Shown here piece after piece: positions 12,131 to 22,613 of a DNA stretch of 64,000 bases. How positions within the stretch are numbered: position 1 is the first letter of the stretch; every line of letters begins with the position of its first letter. Source of the DNA: Gonatopus flavifemur (Eukaryota > Arthropoda > Insecta > Hymenoptera > Dryinidae); contig JAFFJZ010000009.1 of assembly GCA_018340375.1 (NCBI GenBank), forward strand, positions 18,988,501-19,052,500, in the 5' to 3' direction. Both the position numbers and the translations under genes were made by a program. The notes below the pieces were generated by a model. It was not told the DNA's origin. It saw only the letters and a list, made by a program, of their open reading frames with translations, and did no database searches.

Positions 12131-12133
<3 letters not shown>

Positions 12134-12632
12134 CCCATGAAGTCAAACGATCTAACAGAATTAAAGATGATCAAATATATAATAAATACTCGTAATCATA
12201 AGAATTAACATCCATGAAATCACCCTAGTGAATAAATATATATATGTAAATGCAAATTCTCATGTGAAAGAATCAGTTCAAAGTATCGATTCGGAGAATA
12301 TTTCATTATTCCAAATAACCATACTAATTACATCCATCACAACATAAAACCAAACTCTCATCGCAAATTCCGAATCAAATGAATATACAGGGCGTCCCAT
12401 TTGAAACAGGACAGCTGGATAACTCTTCAGGGAATGGAGGGGGAGAAAAATTGTTCAGATAAAAGTTGTAGGTTTCGAAGGGGGCCATGAGATGGTGACC
12501 TTGAATTTGACCTTGGGGTCAATTTTGAGCATAATTGATGGTCAAAGTATGTTTTATCGAATGGAAAACCCCACGTTCGACCTCAGAAATGGAAAGAGCG
12601 GAAAATTTTACGTCCGAATATGTTGACATATC

Positions 12633-12660
12633 AGGTCATTTAGAGGTCATTTGAAGGTCA
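12633..12660 (+). promoter_or_regulatory. three AGGTCA half-sites, 11-bp period, left TIR
   Basis: AGGTCA occurs at 12633, 12644 and 12655, separated by 5-bp spacers (tttag, tttga). AGGTCA is the consensus half-site of nuclear receptors, and 11 bp is close to one DNA turn. It may equally be the transposase's own binding array. Confidence 0.55.
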
Positions 12661-12864
12661 AAAAACCATTTTCTATGGATTTTCACGGAAAAGCCTCAAA
12701 CGAGTTGTTTCTCTGACCAAAGTTATTGAAGGTTAAGTGAAACCCCACGTTCCGACCTTGAATTGAAAGTAAACAGAACTAACCTTCAGAGTTTATTCTT
12801 CATATCAGTACGAAAATGATCATTAAGAAGTTTTCATCGTTTACGGTGTAAGTGCGGGTTCAAA

Positions 12865-13831
12865 ATGGTTTATTCACCTAACGAATGTGTTGATATTCTA
12901 ATGATCTTGGGTGAGTGTCGCGGAGTGTATCAAAGAGCGTCACGATTGTACAGAGAGCGGTTTGAAGATCGGCAGCATCATCCTTCTTCAGAAGTCATTC
13001 GGCAAGTTGAAAGAAATTGTCGACAAGGAAAGATTGGTCAACGCCTAAACAATCAAGGTTTCAACTTTAATGACCCTCGATGCGTTGCTGTTTTAGCAAT
13101 AATACACATGAATCCTCATGTTAGTTTACGTGATATTGAACGCGATTTGGGTATTCCATGCAGTCCGGCACACAGAATTCTACAAGCTGCTCAATATCAT
13201 CCGTACCACATCACACTGACCCAAGAATTATCTCAACAAGATATGCAGAATCGGGTTAACTTTCGCCATTGGGCTTTACAGAGGTTGAACGAAGCGCCCG
13301 ATTTCTTTCGATATGTTCTTTTCAGTGATGAATCAACGTTTCAAAGTACTGGCTTGTCGAATCGTCACAATAGCCACTATTGGTCAGCGCAAAACCCGCA
13401 CTGGACTCAACAAGTTGATCATCAGCATCGGTGGAGTATAAATGTTTGGTGTGGAATTCTAGACAATCAAGTTATTGGGCCGTATTTTTTTGATGGAACT
13501 GTTAACGGTCCTAATTACAGTTTTCACAGAATGAATTACCAGTTCTCATGGAAGATGTGACATTAGCGACTAGGCAGAGGATGTGGTATCAGCAAGACGG
13601 TGCACCACCACACTTTGCTCGATGTGTGAGGGATTATCTAAATATCCTTTTCCCCATTCGTTGGATTGGTTGAGGTGGATTTGTACTGTGGTGGATCTAC
13701 AACAACGCATCAGATACGCACTTGCGAATATTCGTGCAGAAGTTTTTAAGTCTGTTCATGGAAACTTTCGACGCCGGCTGGAGTTATGTATTGGAGTGAA
13801 TGGCGGTCAATTCGAACATCTCCTGCAATGA
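12865..13831 (+). pseudogene. DD41D transposase lacking the third catalytic Asp
   Basis: The start is ATG at 12865 (MVYSPNECVDILM). The N-terminal DNA-binding half and first Asp (YVLFSDESTF) are open to about 13515, where a 1-bp loss shifts the frame. The next frame carries the second Asp (MWYQQDGAPPHF) and reaches RWIG followed by a TGA at about 13670. The block that should hold the third Asp (SPDL..PDF..WG) is missing. Sequence resumes at DLQQRIRYAL and ends LELCIGVNGGQFEHLLQ at 13831. So this copy has a frameshift, a stop and a deletion of catalytic sequence. Confidence 0.85.
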
Positions 13832-14054
13832 GTGTGTCTTACCCGTCAACGGATTTGTGCCATCTGTGATTATAAGACGACGAACTGGAAAAATGAATAA
13901 TTTTTCAATTATTGTTTTAAATTTGGCATTCATTATCGTTCTCAAGGTCGAATTCAAGGTCGAAACGTGGGGTTTCACTTTAACTTTGATCACTTCGGTC
14001 AGAGAAACAACTCGTTCAAGGCTTTTCCGTGAAAATCCATAGAAAATGGTTTTT

Positions 14055-14082
14055 TGACCTTCAAATGACCTCTAAATGACCT
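14055..14082 (-). promoter_or_regulatory. three AGGTCA half-sites, 11-bp period, right TIR
   Basis: Mirror image of the array in the left inverted repeat: TGACCT at 14055, 14066 and 14077. Conservation of the spacing in both arms follows partly from the arms being inverted copies. Confidence 0.55.
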
Positions 14083-14309
14083 GATATGTTAACATATTCG
14101 GACGTAAAATTTCCCGCTCTTTCCATTTCTGAGGTCGAACGTAGGGTTCGAAAATTGACCTCAAGGTCAAATTCAAGGTCACCATCATATGGCCCTCCTC
14201 GAACCCTACAACTTTTATTTGAACAATTTTTTCCCCCTCCATTCCCTGGAGAGTTATTCAGCTGTCCTGTTTCCAGGACGTTTCCTGTTTACAGGACGCC
14301 CTGTATATA

Positions 14310-15300
14310 TATATATATTCCTGAAATACATGAAAATAAGAGAGTTAATCTGAGTAAAAGTCTTCGAATGCTCAACGTAAAGCGAGAGAGGAACGTAGCG
14401 CGTCGAGGATTCGAACATTAGATAAAATAGTAGATAACTCTGTAGATACCCGAAATATTATAGAACAGAAAATTTTTGATTTTGAGTACCACTAAGAGCA
14501 AGCTTCTTGAACTCTCATTGGTACGAACTGGGAACTATTACCACCACGCGACCTTTAACCAATCGTTGTCCTTGAAGGAAAATTGAGCCCTTAAAATATC
14601 ACAAGATTTCTTCATTTTCCACCACTCTTTTCTCAACTTCCTTGAGACAACGACTATATTCACTTAACATCAGTCCTTCTTAAGACTTCCACTACTACAA
14701 CCACTACTACTTCTACGACAACCACCGTTACGGTACGGCACGCTACCGGTCATCCTCATGGACGTTCCTACAGACACACGGTTGTGTCGCTTCACCGGTT
14801 AGTATTTCTTACAGAAAACTTTTCTTTCATCGAAAACTGCGGTCCTGCGTTAATCAACCAGACCACTCAGCAGTATACACATTCACATGAACGAGATAGC
14901 AGCTCCGAGAAGGGGGAAATCGGACAAAAGTGAGTGGAGTTTTCCACAATTCGGATGGGAAAAGAAACTGAGTTTCCTTTCTTTCTTTTGAAAATTTTAG
15001 ATTCAGTGTACATCGTGTTTGTTGAAAAAAAATATATTCTTTGTTCCGTATACATTGTATAAAAAAAAAAAAATCGAGGAACGGGACCTCGATATTGAAA
15101 ACAACCGCGCTCCAACCTAATGTAATGCAGCCCGCGACGATAGGAATCTTGCCCAACTCTCCAAAGAGTTAGAGAATCTATGTATTTTCACAAACTCTTT
15201 GGAAGTTAGACAAGCACTTGTTTACAAGGAGGATTGGGATCTTCCAGAAGACCCTCCTTGTAGAACCCTATATGGGGATCATCACTCCTGTCCCCCGTGT
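14310..15300. other. non-coding
   Basis: Starts with a (ta)n tract. Includes a run of cactac/ctacta triplets near 14690-14725 and a 13-A run near 15061. No recognisable gene. Confidence 0.4.
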
Positions 15301-15320
15301 AAATATCATCATCATGGAGT

Positions 15321-15340
15321 AACCAGTCTTACGACTGGTT
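15321..15340 (-). repeat. LINE 3'-UTR hairpin and ATG-triplet tail
   Basis: aaccagtc/gactggtt is a perfect 8-bp stem with a 4-nt loop. It lies just 3' of the LINE coding frame and is followed (minus strand) by a short gat-triplet run at 15305-15315. A 3' hairpin plus simple-repeat tail fits the end of a target-primed LINE. Confidence 0.6.
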
Positions 15341-16192
15341 TGATGAAACTCTCCACCCCTGTCTATCACCCACCAAACGTTCAATTTCTACATATCTACT
15401 CCATCCCTTGTCTTGTACGATTTGCTTCATATAACTTGCTCTAGGTCTACCTTCACCAGTTTTACCATTCATTTTCCCTTCCAATATTGTTTTCAATAAA
15501 CTCTCATGCCGTAATTTGGGTCCTATAAGATTGCTTCTCCTTTTCACGATGTGTTCCAAAAGATTTCTCTCTTCATGTATCTGCTCGAGTACTTCTTCAT
15601 TTTTGACTTTGTCTATCCATTTCATTCTGAGCCTCCCCCTATAACACCACGTTTCAAAAGCTTCGAGTCTTCGTTGATCAGTTTTCCCCATTGTCCAAGT
15701 TTCGCAACCATATAGTGCGGTGCTCCAAACGTAACTTTTCAAGAATTTCTTCCTTACTCCCAAGCTTATATCTTTCCAGCATAATAACTGTTTCTTTTGG
15801 TGAAAAGCCTGTTCCCCTCGTGCTATTCTTGCTCTTATATCTCTTTCGCTTCTGCCGTTTTCTGTAATTATGCTTCCTATATATTTGAATTCTTTCACCT
15901 GTTCAATTGTCTCGGTATCTATTTTGATTTTCGTTCTCCTAGCTGTTTTCGCTGCTGTACAAATCATGAATTCTCTTTTGTCTTCATTTATATTCATACA
16001 ATAGTTTTCCAATAATATTGTTCTCATAGTGTTGAGAATATTTTCTAACTCAGTACTACTCGTGGCAGGTATAGCTATGTCATCCGCGAATCTCAACATA
16101 CTCATATTTTCTCCCTGAATCTGTAATTCGTGTAAATAATAGAATTCAGATCCAACAATTCCTTTCTCCCACCTCCGTGCATTTCGAAGCAT
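15329..16192 (-). CDS. LINE reverse transcriptase, 5'-truncated
   Basis: 287 open codons on the minus strand encode the C-terminal part of a non-LTR retrotransposon polyprotein. The reverse transcriptase active-site motif FADDIAI is at about residue 34. It is followed by thumb and C-terminal blocks typical of endonuclease/RT proteins common in insects (FKYIGSIITENGRSERDI, STALYGCETW, WCYRGRLRMKWIDKV, KTGEGRPRASYMKQIV). Fingers, most of the palm and the endonuclease are missing. The start is where homology begins, not a true start codon. 5' truncation is the normal outcome of incomplete target-primed reverse transcription. The retained part has no stop, so the insertion may be young. Clade is uncertain. 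Confidence 0.8.
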   Translation of the reverse strand: MLRNARRWEKGIVGSEFYYLHELQIQGENMSMLRFADDIAIPATSSTELENILNTMRTILLENYCMNINEDKREFMICTAAKTARRTKIKIDTETIEQVKEFKYIGSIITENGRSERDIRARIARGEQAFHQKKQLLCWKDISLGVRKKFLKSYVWSTALYGCETWTMGKTDQRRLEAFETWCYRGRLRMKWIDKVKNEEVLEQIHEERNLLEHIVKRRSNLIGPKLRHESLLKTILEGKMNGKTGEGRPRASYMKQIVQDKGWSRYVEIERLVGDRQGWRVSSNQS

Positions 16193-16199
16193 TCATGCT

Positions 16200-17195
16200 C
16201 ATTGTACGAAGTTCCATGGAAGAAATTGTTCCTTCCTTTTCCATCTCCCATATTCCTTTCGACGGCAATGAATTCAACTGAGTCGTCATCTTTCCTCTTC
16301 CTAACATCCTTTTCTGAACCACATTGAAATTTCATATTATACACTCAAAACTTACCTGGACAGCGAACGCGGTCAATTCATTCATGCTTTACAGATGTAC
16401 GGACTTCTCCTTCTAATATACTTTTCTCTCTCTCACTTTCTCTATACAATACGGTACACGTAGGTATATCTCTCTCCCTCTATATTACCATGTCTTCACC
16501 TAAATATCTCTCTTCCTAGCACTCATGTTTCTCTCTCTTTCTCTCTGATAGGAAGCACGTATATATCTCCCTCCATCAATCTTTCGATCTTTTCATATAA
16601 CTATACCTTCATTGAGGAGCTCGATTTCCTTCAATAAAACAATTTAAAGGTCGAAACTTCACTAAAAGGAAGGAATCAAATGAATAAGTCACTTTGAATT
16701 ACACTGAGTAACCCTCAGAATTAGGAGGATTTTTCATTTTTTATGTGTTTGGAAAACAAAATTAACAAATGAACTCTTATCACCGAGCAATCCTCGGAAT
16801 TTGGAGATGTTGTTCAATTTACGTTTTCTCTTCTTCTAACCCATATCAAATATGAATATTCAATGAGTAACCCTCAGGAATATTCCGATAATTATTGTCG
16901 GATTTATAATCATACCCACCAAAGATTCAACCAAATATTCTGTAATCTTTTCAATTTAAAATGTTATAGTAACTATAGTAACAAATTATTATCCAATGAA
17001 TCAATAAATATATATATATATATGAGAATTCATTTCAGCATCCTAACCCTGGTCCTTGTGTGGGCACATCCCTACCTAAGGTGGGGTTATCAGAGGGGTT
17101 GACAGACTCTGATTTGGCAATTCTTTGGAATATCCGCTCGTTTTAGATGAATCTCGATGATTTTGACGTAACATATCACAGAAGTTTGTAAATTG
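16200..17195. other. non-coding, low complexity
   Basis: ctctct-rich tracts at 16425-16570 and a (ta)n run near 17009-17022. The minus strand at 16200-16344 may hold a few more frame-shifted LINE codons. No other gene seen. Confidence 0.4.
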
Positions 17196-17199
17196 CCCA

Positions 17200-17650
17200 T
17201 GCTCAGTGTGGGAAACTTTATAACCTACACAAGGCGTGAACAATTTCCAAACTTGTGTAATATTACGAGGCTGAGTGTAGGACTTTTCTGAAAAAATTTA
17301 TTTCTTGTCCATTGAGCGTAAGCCTTTTACGATGAAAATTCATTTTCTCCATGCTCAACATAGTACTTCAACAAAGAAACTGTGATCTTCCAATCCAGAT
17401 ATTAGTCCTTCACAAGGGAGATTTTATACAGTGTAGCACCTGAACGCTAGCCATTTCATACTGCTCAGTTGAATTGGAAAGTACTGTACGAATCCATACA
17501 GAGTTTCGAAATAAAGATATTCCATGATTTACCGCATTCATACTGGTCAGTTGATTGGAAAACTACTGTGTGGATTCGCACAAAGTCTCTGAACAGTTTC
17601 CATGATTCTCTCGACCTTTAGAAATTACTTTGAATTGAATATGCTCGGAG
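17200..17650 (+). repeat. dispersed repeat, copy B
   Basis: Inverted relative to copy A (8030-8560). The order of blocks is the same: ctcagtgtggg, aggactt, atgctcaacatag, cagtgtagcacctgaacgct, gctagccatttcatactg, gtcagttgatt, tttagaaattactttgaat. The internal 75-78-bp tandem duplication is also present. Confidence 0.75.
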
Positions 17651-17809
17651 ATGTTCCAAGAACGTGGTCTCTTCTCCTTGAGTTCATTGAGAATTCCGCA
17701 TTGGGTAAAAATAAAGAGGTGAATATTATTTCTCATATTCGAAATTCAATTCCACCCATTGTATTATCGTTTCAATTCCAAAGAAGAGAATCTCAAAACA
17801 CATTCTGAA

Positions 17810-18015
17810 GGCAAATTTCACTCCATTAAGAATTTCGAGGGGATATAAAAGGACATGCTCTATTTGAAAAAAAAAAGATATGGAATCAAAATGAGCGACT
17901 AAGTACATTGGTTATCCAAAGGATATGTGGGAGATTCTTGGTACATTGTAACTTCAGTTCGTTCAAACTGTATCCAAGATAATTTATGATTCTCGAGGAA
18001 ACATTATTGTATCAA
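17810..18015 (-). repeat. diverged fragment of the palindrome family
   Basis: Words such as tgaaggcaaat, gatatggaatcaaaatgag, aagtacatt, gggagat and cttcagtt occur in the order seen in the left arm of the palindrome at 22280-22400 and 24040-24130. It ends close to the left end of the 18059 transposon. Confidence 0.5.
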
Positions 18016-18601
18016 AAAAATGAATAAAACAAGCCTATCGTTCTGCCCGTATATAGATGGGGCATTCTTTGTCAGATCAGCCACTCCCCCTGCACATTTC
18101 AATTCTTGAGATGAAAAATGTTTGATGGGCTTGCAATTTTCGTTGAAGTGTCTCCTTTTCAATGCTGTATGGTACTTTTCGAACATGGTGACTATTTCAC
18201 CAATATGGCGGCGGAAACGAAGAGGGAACGTGATGATGATGATCAAAACCGGTCATGAAACTATGAAACACGGGGGTTGGATAATTCTGTAGATTGGAAC
18301 ATGCAATTCGAGCATCTCGGATTAATTGCATCCAGTTGGAATATTGAAATTAAAAATGGTGGAACCAATATGGCGACCGCAATTTCGGAATCACTCTGGA
18401 TTTCCTGAAACGTGGGGAAAGAGAGTTTTTGAGGTCGCTGATGATGAATCCGAACTCAGATTTCCGGAACTATAAATGGCTAATCCAATATGGCGGTCAG
18501 AAAATTCCTAATTCACTCCAATTTGTGGAAACATTACCATCCTGAGGGTTTTTTGGTCGCTAATCACGAATCAGGACTCAGATTTCCGGAATTGCAAATG
18601 T

Positions 18602-19753
18602 TGCATACTCCTTGGAGCTTGTGGGACGCACTCAGTTTGTGTTTGCACGATACATCAAAATGCGAAATTGAGGTTGAATGCAATGAACATTCAGAAGCTG
18701 ACCTTGAATACAGGAAAGCCACTGACGAACTACAAAGACTGCCTCAATCAAATTGTTTGTGAAAGACCTGGGGCTGATTGCTATCTTGATGCATGTGATG
18801 ATTGTCCCGGAGTTTCACAGTTCTCGAAGAAATTGAATGATCTATCAGAGAATTCATTCATCACAGACATTCAATGTTCAGTTTGGACAGCAACGGATCG
18901 TCCAACTCTACGAACAGAAATCATGAAAATTGATGATTTCATACTCGAATTGTGCAATAGACTGACAATTCTGAAACTCCATTCATTTTCCTTAAAGCAA
19001 ATGAATCTCTTTATCCAAGAAAGAGAACACAATCTCCGCGATGGCGAAGTACTGGTGACGTTTGATTTTTCTGAGAACTACGCGTATGTTTGCCAGGATG
19101 CTTCACGAGCAGTCCATTCCAACAACGATCAATGCACCGTATTTCCTGCCATTTATTATCATAAGAAAGGACCTGTTATTAAGCACAAGAGTTTCATTCT
19201 CTTATCTGAAAGTTGAGAACACGACACCTCTGCTGTTCATGCTATTCAGACTTTGTGAATTTCTCAAATCCAACGGAATGTGAAAAAAGTCAACAAGATT
19301 ATTCATACCAGTGACGGAGCGGAACAGCATTTCAAAAATGAATTCCGAATCGTGAACTTGATCCAGCACAAAGAAGATTTCAGTATTGACGCTGAATGGC
19401 ATTACAGCGCAACTGCTCACGGTAAAGCTGCTTGTGACGGGATTGGTGCTACATTCAATAGAGGAGCATATGGAGCGAGTCTAACTGCCAAACCTCAAAA
19501 TGCCATATTGACGCCCCAAAAACTCTACAGTTGGGCAAAGAGTAATTTCGAAACCATAGGCATTATGTACTATGATGAAACATATCACGAGAAGATGAGA
19601 CGGAAACTCAACAAACGATTCGAGAATGCCCAACCTGTACGCGAGATTCTCAAGAACCACGGTTTTGTGATAGGATCCAATAATGAATCGCTCATCAAGA
19701 GGTACTCGAAAGATGGTAGGAACAGAGTGTGGTGGCCAAATGGACAACCATGA
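18602..19753 (+). pseudogene. transposase-like gene of unclassified family, two stops
   Basis: The frame begins abruptly after the inverted repeat with GACGTHSVCVCTIHQN (18607), a conserved block that in relatives lies inside the protein, so the N-terminus is deleted. Then YKDCLNQIVC, DCYLDACDDCPG (about 18775), TDRPTLRTE, DFSENYAYVCQD (19060), TSDGAEQHFKN (19310), AEWHYSATAHGKAACDGIG (19396) and TPQKLYSWA. Two in-frame TGA codons (19214 and about 19250) interrupt it; the end is at 19753. The D-FSEN, SDGA and CDGIG acidic residues could form a DDE/D-type triad; that is inference. The family is common and uncharacterised in arthropods. Linkage here to inverted repeats supports a transposase role. 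Confidence 0.7.
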
Positions 19754-19801
19754 GGTACGTACGCTGAGTTGGACAATTGCTCATTGAGAGAGATGTTACA
19801 A

Positions 19802-19888
19802 TAATCGGCCCTCCCCAGGCCCATTCGATGTGCGAAGTCTGATCGCGCAACCTCCTCGTGGTGCACATTGGGTTATGCTAATGTCGAC
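19802..19888 (+). other. shared 3'-UTR block, copy 2
   Basis: Lies 50 bp after the transposase stop and reads ataatcggccct ... gatgtgcgaagtctgatcgc ... gcaacctcctcgtggtgcac. Same order, spacing and sense as the block after the DD41D transposase at 9660-9748. Identity unknown. Confidence 0.7.
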
Positions 19889-20236
19889 AGCTTGGAGCCT
19901 GACTACATAAATCCACAAGCTACAAACCAGCAGTATTCATGGTTAGGGTCAGAGAAGATTTGCAAGGAATTTTATTGGAATGGAGTCCATTGAAAGTTCG
20001 CGGATTTGTGTGACCAGTCCTCAAATAATTCCTGAAATTAGTATGATATTTTTTCCCATCATATTGGATGGCTTTGTCGATAATTGTAAGTGATGCGTCC
20101 ATTCCGATTTCAGCAATGTGACCTCAATTTCGTAATTAACGACCAGAAGTTCTTCTGAACGAAGGTTTACCTTACAGGGTGGATGATTTCTCACATCCAG
20201 ACTGTCATGAATTTTCACATCGAATCTTCCATTCAT

Positions 20237-20965
20237 AATTCCGGAAATCTGGGTTCGAATATGTATCGGCAACGCCCCGAACTCCCGTACGACAATCCTC
20301 TCTCGAATTTCTTCCATTTTCAATTTCTCCCAACACCATATTCGCTCCGTCATTCGCAATTCCGGAAATCCGAGTCCGGATTCGTGATCAGCGAACCCAA
20401 AAACGCCAGTATAACAATGTTTTCACAAATTCAAGAGATTCAGAATTTTCCCGACCGTCATATCAGCTTGGCCATTCGCGATTCCGGAAATCTCAGTCTC
20501 AATTCGTGATCAGCAATCACAAAACCCTCAGAATGTTGATGTTTCCATAAATCGAAGCGAATTAGATTTTTTCCGACCTCTATATTGAATTCTTCAACTG
20601 TAATTCCGGAAATCTGAGTTCGGATTCATCATGAGCGACCCGAAAAACTCCTTTCCTTTATGTTTCAGAGAATTCGAAGTGATTCTGAAATTCCGGCCGC
20701 CATATTGGATTCGACATTTACAATTCTGGAAATCTGAGTCCGGATTCGTGATCAGCGACCAAAAAACCCTCAGGATGGTAATGTTTCCACAAATTGAAGT
20801 GAATTAGGAATTTTCTGACCGCCATATTGGATTGGCCATTTGTAATTCCGGAAATCTGAGTTCGGATTCATCATCAGCGACCCCAAAAACTCCCTTTCCC
20901 CACGTTTCAGGAAATCCAGAGTGATTCTGAAATTCCGGTCGCCATATTGGTTCCACCATTTTTAA
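20237..20965. repeat. six tandem 121-bp units in the right arm
   Basis: Units start with aattccggaaatc (or a 1-2 base variant) at 20237, 20358, 20480, 20602, 20722 and 20844: spacings 121, 122, 122, 120, 122. Each unit repeats ctgagt(c/t)cggattc, gatcagcgacc, aaaactcc or aaaccctca, and a ccatattgg block. The left arm holds only two units (18459 and 18581). Confidence 0.9.
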
Positions 20966-21282
20966 TTTCGATATTCCAACTGGATGCAATCAATCCGAAA
21001 TGCCTGAATTGCATGTTCCAATCCACAGAATTATCCAACCCTCGTGTTTGATAGTTTCATGACCGGTTTTGATCATCATCATCACGTTCCCTCTCCGTTT
21101 CCGCCGCCATATTGGTCAAATAGTTGCCATGTTTGAAAAGTACCATATGGCATTGAAAAGTAGACACTCCAACGAAAATTTCAAGCCCATCAAACATTTT
21201 TCATCTCAAAAATTGAAATGTGCAGGGGGGGTGTGGCTGATCTGACAAAGAATGCCCCAGATTTAACCCAAGTAGCCCAAGA

Positions 21283-21490
21283 CCCACATAGGAACAGAGG
21301 CTATGTCGGTCCAAAAGTATTCTAAAAGATATATTCAAGATGTCCTATGCAAAATAAAAAGAAGACTTTAAGAAAGATCCTTTCTCAAGAACAAATCTTC
21401 CTTAAATCGTTCTCCTCATGTTGCATAAGACATCTCAAAGATATCTTCCAGAATACTTTCGGAACGGCATAACCTCTGTTGCTATGTGGG
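21283..21490. mobile_element. fold-back MITE, 208 bp
   Basis: cccacataggaacagaggct at 21283 pairs with its complement ending gctatgtggg at 21490; about 70 bp of each arm pair, including aagtattctaaaagatat and gacatctcaaagatatc. The loop is A-rich. No coding capacity. Confidence 0.85.
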
Positions 21491-21777
21491 GAACTGCTCA
21501 AATATGCTATGGTGACTTTATGAATGTGAAAGGGATGTGCGAATGAGACTATTCTGGATAAATTCGTTAAGATATTCTATGAAGGTGCATGGCATATAAT
21601 TATTCGAAACAGTCACATTTGGAGGTCCCACGCATGTTCGTGTGATTTTCCAAACACGTTCTTAGCATTTCCTACCTCTTCTGCTACTTGGGAAACATGA
21701 GACCCATCCTGCAACAGTGAAGAGTTGAAAAAGAAAAGTTGAAAAGAATTTATTCCAGGAAAATCAAGTGCAGTAGA

Positions 21778-21944
21778 ACAAGAATTTTATAGGTTTTGAA
21801 ATTCATGTCGATGTGAAACACTTGGCGCGGCCAACGGAAATTTTATGATTCAAGTCCTTGTTTGATGATGGAAGCTGGGAACTCTCCATGGGCCACGTCA
21901 AGTGTTCCACATCGACATGAATTTCAGACCCTATACAATTTTAG
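21778..21944. repeat. inverted repeat related to the palindrome centre
   Basis: tgaaattcatgtcgatgtga and its complement at 21903-21932 form the inner arms, with ttataggtt/cctatacaat outside. The cacttggcgcgg word near the centre matches the centre of the large palindrome (24200, 24305), so it is a related, smaller copy. Confidence 0.7.
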
Positions 21945-22613
21945 TTCCACTCCACTTTATTTTTTTAGGATATTCCTCTCATCGCTATAATTGTCATTGA
22001 ACTTCACATGAATATTCAATTTTCATTGTTCGTTTCAGGGTGACCGCAGTCTGGGAGTTCTGACGGAATTGATCACCTACAGACTCGGGTTGAATAGAAT
22101 GACCAATGAGATGCACAGAATTTCCAGACTGTTGAATTCCTGTGTTTCCAATTAGAGGAATTTTCAGGAAAAGAAGTGCAATCCCAATTGGAAAAACTCC
22201 GAAAAAGTAAAAAAATAACGCGAAGTACATGAAAATTCCTCCAAAACTTACAAAAAAAAACAAAATCTGAAAATATATTCTGAAGGAAAATAGTACTACA
22301 TTCAAAATTTTGATGAAACACAATAGGATATATCTCATCTGGAAAAAGATGTGAAATCAATATGAGCTGCCAAGTACATTCGGGTATCTAAATGGTATCA
22401 CAATGATTGTTGCCGTTATATAGAACAGGATGTTGATACAACCAGGTGGCGACCGAGTGATTGCACATGCCAGCTTGTGGTGGTCATACAACAGTAGCTC
22501 TTCTGTAACCTCAAAATTACTGTTACATAACAATCACAAATGTGATATCGATTCAATGCAATTAAAACATAACTTTGTGATGTAATAGCAGTAAGAAAGT
22601 TTTATTACAATGA

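Larger units (their letters stand above)
12386..14305 (+). mobile_element. DD41D Tc1/mariner-type transposon, second copy
   Basis: A 1.92-kb element with terminal tacagggcgtcc and, at the right end, ggacgccctgta, flanked by TA. The inverted repeats remain complementary for about 370 bp (to about 12760 and from about 13930). They hold the same set of AGGTCA/TGACCT words in mirror positions, including a triple at 11-bp spacing. It carries one transposase gene on the plus strand that is damaged. Its sequence differs clearly from the copy at 9287-11355, so they are separate subfamilies. Confidence 0.88.
18059..21259 (+). mobile_element. unclassified TIR transposon with 121-bp repeats in its arms
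   Basis: A 3.2-kb element bounded by ggggcattctttgtcagat at 18059 and its complement ending at 21259. agat lies directly outside both ends, a candidate 4-bp target duplication. The inverted repeats stay complementary for about 540 bp (18059-18600 against 20720-21259), including the ccatattgg and cacgttccctct blocks. The right arm continues into more 121-bp units. Inside is one broken plus-strand gene of transposase type (18602-19753). The arm directly abuts the gene, whose 5' part is missing, so this is a 5'-deleted derivative. Confidence 0.8.

Noticed and set aside
11998..12195. Frame with a long alternating Leu-Ser run
   Set aside because: Direct translation of the (CT)n microsatellite.
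19802..19888. Shared block as a known snRNA, 5S or 7SL RNA
   Set aside because: I could not match it to conserved parts of those RNAs; left unidentified.
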